A DNA stretch of 64,000 nucleotides, taken from assembly GCA_946965045.2 (NCBI GenBank), contig OX337228.1, forward strand, positions 4,340,001 to 4,404,000, given 5' to 3'. A model generated the notes under the pieces. It ran no database searches. It was not told the origin of the DNA and was given only the letters and a program-made list of their open reading frames with translations. The DNA is from Epithemia pelagica (lineage: Eukaryota > Bacillariophyta > Bacillariophyceae > Surirellales > Surirellaceae). The number at the start of each line of letters is the position of its first letter. Positions within the stretch are counted from its first letter, which is position 1. The position numbers and the translations under genes are program-made. Positions 41,818 through 51,268 of the stretch are shown piece by piece.

Positions 41818-44289
41818 ATGATGGTCAAAGACAAAAAGCAAGAAATCATAGACGTGTTGGAACGTCATGCCCCAGATCTTGTCCTGGATACGGATACCAC
41901 AATGCTCGACTACATTGTGGGCATTCTGTTGGACCAGGATTCGGATGCGAATCCGGACAGTCTCCAGGAACTCGTGGCCCCCTTTGTCGACGGAGATTAC
42001 ACCGTGGTGGCAAAGATCCTACAAGAAATAATACCACACTCGGGTGATGCCTGTCAATCTGATTTGTTGGATCAAGTCCGACGACTAGATGGTGTGAACG
42101 ATTTGGCGGACAACGACAAGGCTCCAACTGACGGCCATGAGACATCGGATGGCGATGAGGAAAATCACGAAAAGCATTCCAAAACGAAACGGGAAACTCG
42201 AGCCCAGAGAAAGGCGAACAAACAACGGCTGAAAAAAGATTTGGCGGTTAACGTTCCGTCCTCCGACAAAGAACGGGAAGAAATACCAGTCGAAGACGAT
42301 TTGAGTGCATGGAACGAATGTCAGGAACAGTCCCTAACATGGGGTGGACGAGGACATGGAGGACGGGGCGAATATGCTGGAGCTGTGAACCACATCAAAA
42401 GCAACATTCATTTGTCCAATGTCACCATTGCCCTTCCCAATGGCAAAGAGCTCTTGTCCAACACAAGTATGGACATTCAGAAGGGCCATCGCTTTGGACT
42501 GATCGGAAGAAATGGGGTGGGTAAGTCGTGCTTGCTGCAAAGACTTGCCAAAAAATCCATTCCTGGCATGCCACATGACATGCGTGTTTTGCTGGTGCAA
42601 CAACAACTCGCTGGTAGCAATGAGACACCATTGCAAGTTCTTCAAAAGGCGGACGTCCATCGCGTACGACTTTTGCAAGAGCAAGAAGAGCTGGAAGCAT
42701 TGCTTGAAACATCGGACGATTTGTCCCAGATGGAAATTACAGACACCGCAGAACGACTGGGAGCTATTGCCGAAGAACTAGACACTATGGATTCCGATAG
42801 AGCCGAAGAAAGGGCCTTGGCAATTCTGCGAGGACTTCAATTTACCCCTGAAATGTTGGATGCACCCACGCACAATCTTTCGGGTGGCTGGAGGATGCGG
42901 TTGAGCCTGGCACGAGCACTCTTTGTTCAAAGCGATCTATTGCTCTTGGATGAAGTATCGAATCACATTGACCTCGCTGGTTTGGATTGGTTGATTCAGT
43001 ATTTGCGGAAAGATCGCGAACGCACCATGATCATTGTATCGCATGACCGATCGTTTCTGGATGCGGTTTGTACAGACATTATTCACATGAATCACCAGGT
43101 GTTAAAGTATCACCCAGGGAACTTTTCCGAATTTGAACGTCAGCAGGAAGAAAAGTCTGCTCGAGAAGCACAAATCCTCGATGCCGCGGAACGACAAAGA
43201 AACAAGGCAGAAGCATTTGTCCAAAAACAAGAAGCCATGGCTCGAAGCAAGTCTGCCGATCCCAACAAGCAAAGACAAGCCAAGATGATCAAGGACAAGA
43301 AACTCGATCGAATTGGGAACTACAGGGAAGATGGCAAAAGGTACAAACTAAATTCATGGAAGAAACTGGATGAAAAGAGTTTACGGCTGGCACAAAAAGT
43401 CACAATCGAAGTGGACGAGCCAATCATAAAGATGCATTTTCCAAACCCGACATGGCCCATTGGGATTGGTCCCGATGATGCCATTGTACGAATGGAAAAG
43501 TTCAGCTTTGGTTATTCCGACAGTGGTAACATGATCCTCAAGAGGAATACACTGAACCTGAGTCGGGGAAGCAAGGTGGCGTTGGTTGGTAAGAACGGAT
43601 CTGGGAAATCAACCCTCATGCGTCTGTTTGCACAAGAAATCAAACCAACGGATTACTGCTCGAGCGGCGAGTTTTGGCATCATCCAAACATCAGGATTGG
43701 ACACATGACTCAATTCTCCGTCGAAGAGCTGGAACAATATGCACATCAAACAGTAGTGGAGTACGCCGAAGAAAAGTTACGATCATGCAAGGCCTCCGCT
43801 AGCATTGTCGCCAAAGCATCGGGAAACATTCGACAGTATTTAGGAGCATTTGGTCTGGGAGGGAAGCACGCGATGCAGCCCATTGGAAAACTTTCTGGAG
43901 GTGAAAGAATGCGACTTTGCTTTGCAACAGTTTTGGCTGAGGAGCCTCATTTGCTATTGCTGGATGAGTCCACTAACCACTGTGACTACGAAACTCTCGA
44001 CTCCATGTCCAAAGCACTAAATGAATATCAAGGATCCGTTCTGATGGTCTCTCACAACCAGGGATTCTTGAGCGGGTTCTGCGAAGAATTGTGGGTTCTC
44101 AAAGAGGGTCATATAGCGGTGAACCACAGCGATACAAACACCTTCGATGAACTCTTTTCCGATTACCGATCAGCAGCAACAGGTTCATCTTCTGAATTGG
44201 AAGCAACTCGTCGTCAGCAAAGGGTTCACATGGCGAAGCGTGCGGAAGTCCAACGAGCCAACGCGAAGCAGAAAACTGCATTGGTGTGA
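41818..44289 (+). CDS. ABCF-family ATPase (GCN20/ABCF3-like)
   Basis: ABCF proteins are soluble twin-ATPase proteins acting on ribosomes; the GCN20/ABCF3 branch is linked to translation control. The 823-residue product has a helical N-terminal domain (about 1-90) like that of ABCF3, a Lys/Arg-rich linker, then two ABC domains. Domain 1: Walker A Gly-Arg-Asn-Gly-Val-Gly-Lys-Ser at 230-237, signature Leu-Ser-Gly-Gly-Trp-Arg-Met-Arg, and Walker B reading Leu-Asp-Glu-Val-Ser-Asn-His-Ile-Asp. Domain 2: Walker A at 591-599, signature Leu-Ser-Gly-Gly-Glu-Arg, Walker B Leu-Asp-Glu-Ser-Thr-Asn-His-Cys-Asp. The usual Asp-Glu-Pro-Thr-Asn-His is altered in both, while the catalytic Glu is kept. The interdomain linker is charged and helical, as in other ABCFs. 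Two adjacent ATGs mark the start. Confidence 0.9.
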   Translation: MMVKDKKQEIIDVLERHAPDLVLDTDTTMLDYIVGILLDQDSDANPDSLQELVAPFVDGDYTVVAKILQEIIPHSGDACQSDLLDQVRRLDGVNDLADNDKAPTDGHETSDGDEENHEKHSKTKRETRAQRKANKQRLKKDLAVNVPSSDKEREEIPVEDDLSAWNECQEQSLTWGGRGHGGRGEYAGAVNHIKSNIHLSNVTIALPNGKELLSNTSMDIQKGHRFGLIGRNGVGKSCLLQRLAKKSIPGMPHDMRVLLVQQQLAGSNETPLQVLQKADVHRVRLLQEQEELEALLETSDDLSQMEITDTAERLGAIAEELDTMDSDRAEERALAILRGLQFTPEMLDAPTHNLSGGWRMRLSLARALFVQSDLLLLDEVSNHIDLAGLDWLIQYLRKDRERTMIIVSHDRSFLDAVCTDIIHMNHQVLKYHPGNFSEFERQQEEKSAREAQILDAAERQRNKAEAFVQKQEAMARSKSADPNKQRQAKMIKDKKLDRIGNYREDGKRYKLNSWKKLDEKSLRLAQKVTIEVDEPIIKMHFPNPTWPIGIGPDDAIVRMEKFSFGYSDSGNMILKRNTLNLSRGSKVALVGKNGSGKSTLMRLFAQEIKPTDYCSSGEFWHHPNIRIGHMTQFSVEELEQYAHQTVVEYAEEKLRSCKASASIVAKASGNIRQYLGAFGLGGKHAMQPIGKLSGGERMRLCFATVLAEEPHLLLLDESTNHCDYETLDSMSKALNEYQGSVLMVSHNQGFLSGFCEELWVLKEGHIAVNHSDTNTFDELFSDYRSAATGSSSELEATRRQQRVHMAKRAEVQRANAKQKTALV

Positions 44290-44785
44290 ACAACCTTGAA
44301 TCGCAACCTATATCCCCCGTTGTTCGCGATGCACGTGCAAACAGTAGAGTTAAATCTATGTAGGTAGATCGTATTCCAACAAGTCCATAATGTTGTATAT
44401 GCAAAGCAAAATTGAGAGCGGTCGTATGTTAAAGGTATCGTGATGAAGTCTCTAGGTATTAGGAGTATAACTAGTTGACGATGGTGCCGTTATAGCTACC
44501 ATATTGAGTATTGAGACTATTTTGTGGTCTGGTAATAAGTGGACATACTCATTCCCGCCACCAGAGTTTGGTCTTGATCCTCTAAACACTGATGGGCTTG
44601 CGTGGGATCACTCCCATCAGCGCACGCCGAGTTCATCAATGTTTTGGCGAACACAATACTCACACTCCAATCATCCACCGGTTCTGGAATCAAAAAGCAA
44701 ACTTGTTGATATCGAACGAAAAGGTAGAAAAGGGCAAACCGAATAATAGAACAGATAAAAGCATTGGATACTTCCTTCAAATACC
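44290..44785. other. Intergenic stretch, no gene seen
   Basis: Between two plus-strand genes. It contains TAGGAGTA at 44460-44467 next to CTAGGTA and an ACTAG. Short frames of 80-113 codons carry no motif; the longest simply overlaps the start of the next gene. Confidence 0.5.
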
Positions 44786-47653
44786 ATGGGAATCTTTAAG
44801 AAGTCCAACAAAGGATATCGGGTTACGGATGACGACAAGAATGGAGCTCAACAACAGCAACACATTCTCGACATCAAACACACAGAGAACAACAGCAAAG
44901 TCGTCCCTCCTGGACTCGTATCGCCCAAAGTGAAGCAGGGATTCTTTAAATCACATACCAAACGAGTCAAGAAGAGAAAGAACAACTTTCAGCGTCTAAG
45001 CACATCGTGTTCCACACCGTTGAACGCCTACGAGCCACCCGGAAAAGAAATGTTCTTTGCTGAAGACACGAATCCAAGTCCAAAAGAAGGAGAAGTGGAT
45101 GCATCAGAACTTTCAACAGCCTGCGTGATGCTGGAAGACTTGTCTCCCTCTTCTTCAGCTCAAAAGACTGAAAACACGGAACAAGAAAACGAGGCATTGA
45201 CATCGAATAATATAACAGTTCGCAAATCCAAAGGCCCGAAAGAACTTGGATTGCTGAAAAATAAAATTCCGGCTATAAAAAAGGAACTGAAGAAGCCAGT
45301 TCCTGCGAGGCGTTTCCAGCGACTCGCGGACGAGGAATCCATACTTGGAAGTCCGGCCCCAAAGCTCAAGAGTCATATTCTCTACCGTGCTCCTCCTCCC
45401 TCCATGTACGAGGACAGAGAGACTTTTGATTCGACCCCATCGGATGATCAAACGACATCAACGGCCCAAGAATATGAGCCACCTAACTTTGTCCATCCAA
45501 CTGTCCACCCTACTCTCCACCATCCAATTCCCTCTGACATTTCGGACAGTTCCAGCAGTAGCCAGAGCAAGATGACCAACACCATTGATGTTGTCGATAG
45601 TGGCATTTCACTCACCGAAACACACTCTACGCAGCTCGAAAGCGCTTCGACGTCGTCGTCGTCTTCGACTTCCTCGAATTCTCAAGATGCAGCAGGTAGT
45701 AAGGGAAAATTCAGCGACCGTGGAAGTTTGGAATTCCGCCAGTTTGTCTTTGACAAGCAGTTCAGCAAAATTGAAACTGTTTCCGTGGAGAAGAGCAATA
45801 GCGAAGTTGGTGATCCGTTTCTCTCGGCGGCAGCAGAATTAACATCGAAACTTCAGGCCACAGTCATTGATCGATATGCTACAACAGCCCCCCGAGGTGG
45901 CAACAAGCAGTCCACAGTTCGACTGTCAATAGCATCAGAGTCATCGCGGTTTCCTTCACCAAAATTCCCGTCTCCGGAACCTCCAAAACAGACTGCGACC
46001 CAGACCCAGTCACAGTACGGTCAGTTCCCCAAGAGATCGAGCGGTTTGAATAAAGTGTCAGATGATCATAGCGAAGATATTGGAGCTCGAGAGCAACCAA
46101 AGAGTACCATCGTGGGTGTCCCTCCAAGAGCCATCCTTACGTCGTCCGAGTTCACGGTAGTCAGCAATATGTCTGCCACGCACGCCACCGCTGAAAGCCA
46201 TGACAGAACCGAGAAATATTCTTCGTATGAGCCGACAACTGTCATTCCTGAAGGAAGAGAGCAAGCCGAGGAAGATCCATTCAATGTTGGAACAGACGTC
46301 GACGATACGCTGTGGGACGACACTTCCGATGAACACCCGTTCAGTGTTGCTGATAAGGCCAAATTAAAATATCAAGGTGGTGGACTGAAAAAGGCTAGCA
46401 GCGTTGACGATGCCTTGATTGCATCCATACGAAATGCCACCAAACGGGAAAACGCTCCATTATCGAAAAAACCAGATCCATCACCTCGAGCCATGAAAAC
46501 AACAAAATCGGAGGGCGGATCCGCGCACAAAGGAGGGAAGAAATGGATTTTCGAATCATCGACAGAACAAGCCCGCGATCGATCCTCCAAGAAAAAACGA
46601 ACTCCTCTGAAGCCACTGGAAGGAGTAGGAGCAACAGCAGCTACTGCTGCAGTTGGTTCTTCTCCTCGAAGAGCGTTGTTCTCAAGTCCCGAAGAGGACT
46701 CATTGCCTCCAGTGTCGGGTGAGATGGACAAGCCTACAAACGAGAATGAGGTGTATGGAATGACAAGTCCAGCGTCTGCCTGTTCTTCCTCTTATACCTA
46801 CTCTGTCAGTGAACAGGAGCCGGAAATTGAAGGTGATCGAAAGTTGTTTGGGCAATCAACATTGCAAGACCATTTTTATAGAGACTCACAGCAAGGACAG
46901 CGAAAACAACAACAACGGACGCAATATCTTCGCAATGGAGGATTAAGAGAAATGATGTCTCCCACGGAGATTCCAGGCAAGCGTTCTTCCAAGGCTGCTC
47001 ACCAGTTTGCCACACGTATGCAGAGTCGTGCCGAATCATTCGTTCAGCCCTCCAGTCATGGACAATTCGGATTCTCGTCCAAGAGAAATTATCTCCATCC
47101 TTCTTTAGCGGTAGTAATGGAGCCTGGTGAATCGTCCAGGGATCTTGACAGTCAAAGTATGGAAGAACAGGAAGACGCTGAAATTTACACGTCCTTGTCG
47201 TCCTCTTCGAAGAGCGGTCCCGAGGGCGAACGAGACACGGAACCGCTGGTGAAGAAATCTAACGATCAGAGTCAGAGGAATCCATGGCAAAGAATGGTGC
47301 CTACCGAGAGCGCGGAAAAGAGCATCCATTCCAACCCTTCTGGAGTCCCGATGAGTGCCATTGCAGCCTCAATGTTGTTCCATTCCAATCCCACCGAAAG
47401 TACACGAACATTGGCAGTCAAGGAAGTGGAGGAACAGCTGGAGGATGGAGTCGACGAGGATTTGCCTGATGTCCCTCCAGCCGTTCATGTGACGGATTCG
47501 TTGGATGCCGTTTCGAGTATCACGGAAGAAGCAAGCTCGTTTTATCACAAGAGCTTCCAGTTATGGAGCAAGACGGCTCACAATGCGCTCAACAACATTC
47601 AACGCGGAGCCACATTCCACCGGGCGCCCCACAACTATCGTGCGCAAAGCTAG
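44786..47653 (+). CDS. Large Ser-rich, mostly disordered protein of unknown function
   Basis: A 955-residue single-exon frame with no recognisable domain. It begins Met-Gly-Ile-Phe-Lys-Lys, a context that could be N-myristoylated at Gly2. The composition is rich in Ser, Thr, Pro, Glu and Lys, with Ser runs near 45560 and 45650-45670 and several basic clusters, as expected of a disordered phosphoprotein. A short, more conserved-looking C-terminal stretch (about 900-945) contains a possible amphipathic helix with Phe and Trp (Ser-Phe-Gln-Leu-Trp-Ser-Lys). The long frame and codon bias like its neighbours support coding. Confidence 0.7.
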   Translation: MGIFKKSNKGYRVTDDDKNGAQQQQHILDIKHTENNSKVVPPGLVSPKVKQGFFKSHTKRVKKRKNNFQRLSTSCSTPLNAYEPPGKEMFFAEDTNPSPKEGEVDASELSTACVMLEDLSPSSSAQKTENTEQENEALTSNNITVRKSKGPKELGLLKNKIPAIKKELKKPVPARRFQRLADEESILGSPAPKLKSHILYRAPPPSMYEDRETFDSTPSDDQTTSTAQEYEPPNFVHPTVHPTLHHPIPSDISDSSSSSQSKMTNTIDVVDSGISLTETHSTQLESASTSSSSSTSSNSQDAAGSKGKFSDRGSLEFRQFVFDKQFSKIETVSVEKSNSEVGDPFLSAAAELTSKLQATVIDRYATTAPRGGNKQSTVRLSIASESSRFPSPKFPSPEPPKQTATQTQSQYGQFPKRSSGLNKVSDDHSEDIGAREQPKSTIVGVPPRAILTSSEFTVVSNMSATHATAESHDRTEKYSSYEPTTVIPEGREQAEEDPFNVGTDVDDTLWDDTSDEHPFSVADKAKLKYQGGGLKKASSVDDALIASIRNATKRENAPLSKKPDPSPRAMKTTKSEGGSAHKGGKKWIFESSTEQARDRSSKKKRTPLKPLEGVGATAATAAVGSSPRRALFSSPEEDSLPPVSGEMDKPTNENEVYGMTSPASACSSSYTYSVSEQEPEIEGDRKLFGQSTLQDHFYRDSQQGQRKQQQRTQYLRNGGLREMMSPTEIPGKRSSKAAHQFATRMQSRAESFVQPSSHGQFGFSSKRNYLHPSLAVVMEPGESSRDLDSQSMEEQEDAEIYTSLSSSSKSGPEGERDTEPLVKKSNDQSQRNPWQRMVPTESAEKSIHSNPSGVPMSAIAASMLFHSNPTESTRTLAVKEVEEQLEDGVDEDLPDVPPAVHVTDSLDAVSSITEEASSFYHKSFQLWSKTAHNALNNIQRGATFHRAPHNYRAQS

Positions 47654-47885
47654 CCTCGGAGGCATAGCTCCTGGCGACCGACAACCTTTTGTTCCTTCTG
47701 GTTAGAGCAACGACTATATTTTAAACGGCACATCATACATTCATATATACATCCATGTGACACATTTGGGTAGACCACACCACAACGATCGCCCTTATGA
47801 GGACGATAACTGTTATTCCTATAAGTCACAGAACTAGTCCAAAGTTTAGCAGCACAGCACTATTACGAAACGACACGACATGATG

Positions 47886-49319
47886 TCACGATCTCCCTCT
47901 ACGACCCGTGGAAGCTGGACTACGACTCCGTGACCGACTACTACTGGACCGTGATCTTGATCGTCGTCGTCCTCTACGTCGATGTCCTCCTCCCCGTTCT
48001 CGACTGGAGGATCTGCTGCGACTTGGACTGCGATGACGACTACTGGCTGAACTGGCGGTGGAAGGGCTGCGTCGTCGTCGCGAGGATTGTGTGCGTTCCC
48101 GTCGTCGCGATCGGCTGGTATTGCTTTCGACACTGTCAGAACTCCAACTCCGTCGTCGTCGCCGTGGAGGTGGGGAACGAGAATCATTGCCATCCTCGTC
48201 ATCATGATCCGAATACGAGCCTGATCGGCGTCGTCGTGGTCCACGATAGGAGTGATCCGATCGACTACGCCGTCGAGAGTCATAGTAATCGTCGTCTTCA
48301 TCTGCATCATTGTCACCCCCATAAGCATCGTCCTTGTCTTCACGTCGCGAGGGTCGACGAGAACGATAATACGGATCATCTTCCTCATGGTCGTAGTAGC
48401 GAGGAGGACCGCGAGGTCGTCCCTCGCCTCGATACGGAGGAGGAGGCAAAGGACCACCACGACGACCACCATCATTGCGATGATGATGATGATGGTGGTG
48501 ATGATCATCGCGATGGCGATGATGTGGGCGGTCATAGGAGGAATTTTGGGGGCGATAGGAGCGACCGTATTCATCGTACAGTGGCGCAGGCGGTCGATGG
48601 TCGGCAGAATTGGAACGAGGAGGCGGACTGACCGAACGTGGTGGTGGTCCTCCATCATTTCGAGGAGGAACACCATTCATGGGAGCATGATAGCGGGGAC
48701 GAGCCGAGTCATTGTTGTACAAAGGATCGCGTGGATTGCGAGAGGGTGGGCGACTACCACCACTACTACTTGCCCCTCGATGAAAATTCCCACCATTGTT
48801 ATTTCGATGAGATCGAGAAGGTGGAACTTGTGCAGCAGCACGATGCTGTAATGGATTGGCATTCCGTTGTTGTTGCTGCTGCTGTGATTGTGGTTGTCGA
48901 TTGGCCGCGTCTTGAAGAAGTTCCTTCTTTTTGGCTTGTACTAATTTGGGTGGAATCCCTGCCGCAGATTCTTGCGCCTCCAAGAGCATTTCCCACAATT
49001 CCACAGAAAACTTGGCCGCTTCGGCATCCCCCAAGAAGGCAGCCAAGTCGACTTGGGCCTTGCGAGGATCCACTTCTACGGGCGGTCCATCTTCGACGGG
49101 TGTGGGCAAAAACAAATTGACGGCCGTCCGTTGCACAATTTCATCCTCAAATCCCAACAACTCGGTGATCCGCTGTTCAATCCACTGCGACACCACGGCC
49201 CGATTCACCTTTCCCACTTGTAATTTCTTGGAAAAGGAGGGAGGAAAACGAGTCGAGCGCAAGGTCTTGTTCATGGCGCGTCCATCCGATACGGACGCCG
49301 TCCCCCGAATCGACGGCAT
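47886..49319 (-). CDS. SRRM1-like splicing factor with PWI domain and RS tail
   Basis: A 477-residue protein. The N-terminal PWI-type nucleic-acid-binding domain lies at about 28-118; its hallmark Pro-Trp-Ile reads Gln-Trp-Ile (45-47) here, followed by Ile-Thr-Glu-Leu-Leu-Gly-Phe-Glu-Asp-Glu, which is typical. The C-terminal two thirds is Arg/Ser/Pro/Asp-rich with many Arg-Ser dipeptides and a His run, the tail expected of the splicing coactivator SRm160/SRRM1. It should act in nuclear pre-mRNA splicing and 3' end processing. Long frames on both strands across the RS-coding DNA are artefacts of its repetitive composition. Confidence 0.85.
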   Translation of the reverse strand: MPSIRGTASVSDGRAMNKTLRSTRFPPSFSKKLQVGKVNRAVVSQWIEQRITELLGFEDEIVQRTAVNLFLPTPVEDGPPVEVDPRKAQVDLAAFLGDAEAAKFSVELWEMLLEAQESAAGIPPKLVQAKKKELLQDAANRQPQSQQQQQQRNANPLQHRAAAQVPPSRSHRNNNGGNFHRGASSSGGSRPPSRNPRDPLYNNDSARPRYHAPMNGVPPRNDGGPPPRSVSPPPRSNSADHRPPAPLYDEYGRSYRPQNSSYDRPHHRHRDDHHHHHHHHRNDGGRRGGPLPPPPYRGEGRPRGPPRYYDHEEDDPYYRSRRPSRREDKDDAYGGDNDADEDDDYYDSRRRSRSDHSYRGPRRRRSGSYSDHDDEDGNDSRSPPPRRRRRSWSSDSVESNTSRSRRRERTQSSRRRRSPSTASSASSRHRSPSRSRSSSRERGGGHRRRGRRRSRSRSSSSRSRSRSPASTGRRGRS

Positions 49320-51268
49320 GTTGCACCGCGCTCTGCCAAACCAGGTAAACGACGAAAAGGCTCCCTCTCACCTGGACTAGAAAGAATGAGGGAATCACCA
49401 AGCAAATACCATGCAGACCTGTCCCAATCAAGGAAGCGTTGATGGATGGATATGGACGATGGACGGTCATTGTTCGTGTACTCGCGCGATCAACGTGGCG
49501 CCAACACACGCCACGTCATCATTAAGCCATAGGAGTAGTAGCCGAAGCACGAGTAGGTAGTTTCTAGGTACTCCTCTCTCAACAAGGAGTATTACTACAT
49601 GCGATATGTTCCAGTTCTTCCAGTTCAATGGTATTACCTTCTCGACAATGGCGCTCCAAAACACAAGTCCTTCGTTGATGACGGTAACTTTTCCTTGATC
49701 GAAGACCTCTAGAGCTTCTATCTAGCAACAGAGTAACCTTTGAGACCATGAGAAGAGATTCCAATCCATAACCTTGGATAAAGTTCAGAGAGTTGTTTCG
49801 ACAATATCAACAAGAACAACAGAAGAGTAGAGAAGGAAGGACATCTCTAGTAGGTAGAGCATTCCCTCTACTAGCTCTCTAGACGCTAGACCATTTCTGA
49901 GGAGGAACTCCAATCCACGAGCCGTTGCGAGTTTGTCATTCCCGACCAGACTTTCTGGAACAGGGAGAAGAGTGAAGGTACACTTGAAACTTGAAACATA
50001 ACTTGCTGGTGCGCGTTCTAAAACAGAAGTGTGTTTGACTGTTTTTTACAATCCTAGGATGCCATGTCTAGGTAGATCTTTCCCTGAGTTACAGGATGAC
50101 ACGGCGACATCACACAGTGCCGTGGTGTTTTCCACTCGACATAATACTCGTATAACAAATCCTTAGTAGATCACCGGAGAAGTTCCACAAGTCTGCACGC
50201 CAATTCTGAATTCTCGCCTACGTATACTTTGTCTCAACCATTCCACCATCTTTTTCTCAATTCGGCGGCGCGTGATCGATCCATCGTCACCGTTCGAAGT
50301 TGGAACATCTGCCGCTCTCTTTCTCACTCGCTCTATTCGATCGTGCCGCCGCCCCTTGTATGCGGACCGCGGACGCAGGCATCCGGAACCATCAAGGTGA
50401 ATCAAGTCCATTGAAACATCAGACGGTGGTGAATACCCATCCTTCCGTTGCGCAATTCTCTTTTGTTTTTTTGAGGTGATTTTGAAATTTATTGAATGAA
50501 AGATTGGCGGGGTTCTCGAACTATGGGGGACAGTAGACCAAAGAGTAGAAAGGTAGTTGAGGTGATACACGCGTGTTTGGATTTATCGTGGGAGTTCCGT
50601 CGATCCGTGTATGGGCGGGCTCTGTATCGTGCGAATTGCCTTGACTCGGGAATGGATGTGACGGTTTGCGTCGATGCGTCACGCCTGCCAATGCTCTCTC
50701 CAGGGACAGACGAGCTCGTTCCAATCTCTTTCAAACGTTTTCAAACAGCCAAACTTTGCCGCAAGCCGCGGCATCGGATCAAAAATGCTTAAGTATTGGG
50801 ATGACGGGCGTTCCACATGCTATGGAGCGAGCGGAAAGAGCACACACTCAGGGGAATGGCGCATCCAAAACAAGACATAAAATCTCGTTGGTTTGTCATT
50901 TTGATGGCTTGTGTGTAGCTCGTCTCTTTGAGTCTGGTGGACTTGTTATTACGATTCTTCGTCTTTCACGTGAAGCTCCCCGCGACACATCCAGTGGGAT
51001 CGTCGCAAGCCCTTCACTTTCCTGGAAAGCGCACACAATTTCGTTGCGGAAGTATTTCACCTCTCTGGCACCGCCGTTCACTGCTGCGGTCGTGCTTCCG
51101 ATCCAAGACCGTCCAAGTCTCTCACAACGTTCTGAACGTGCGGAACCAGCACCTCTACCCTATCCAGCTCCGTCGACTCCCTTGCTCTGCTCGTTTCTCG
51201 CCCTGGGTGTGCTTTGGATTGTGTTGGTTGGAAATCGACCGAAATTGAGGAAACTGTCTACTACAAAC
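49320..51268. promoter_or_regulatory. Long divergent intergenic region
   Basis: Nearly 2 kb between the head-to-head SRRM1-like and TPR genes. It contains TAGGAGTA at 49530-49537, GTAGGTAG near 49553, and CTAG-rich short inverted segments near 49855-49890. A 135-codon minus frame (50163-50570) and several smaller ones show no motif. The reading frame of the TPR gene is open back to 50666, so part of the right side could be coding. No tRNA-like structure was noticed. Confidence 0.45.

Noticed and set aside
47846-48851. ORFs on both strands across the RS-repeat region of the SRRM1-like gene
   Set aside because: Low-complexity CGA/TCG/ATC repeats keep most frames open; only the frame joined to the PWI domain is supported.
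49320-51268. Possible RNA gene in the long divergent gap
   Set aside because: No cloverleaf, B-box-like sequence or snRNA-like signature was seen by eye; a covariance-model scan (tRNAscan-SE, Infernal) would settle it.
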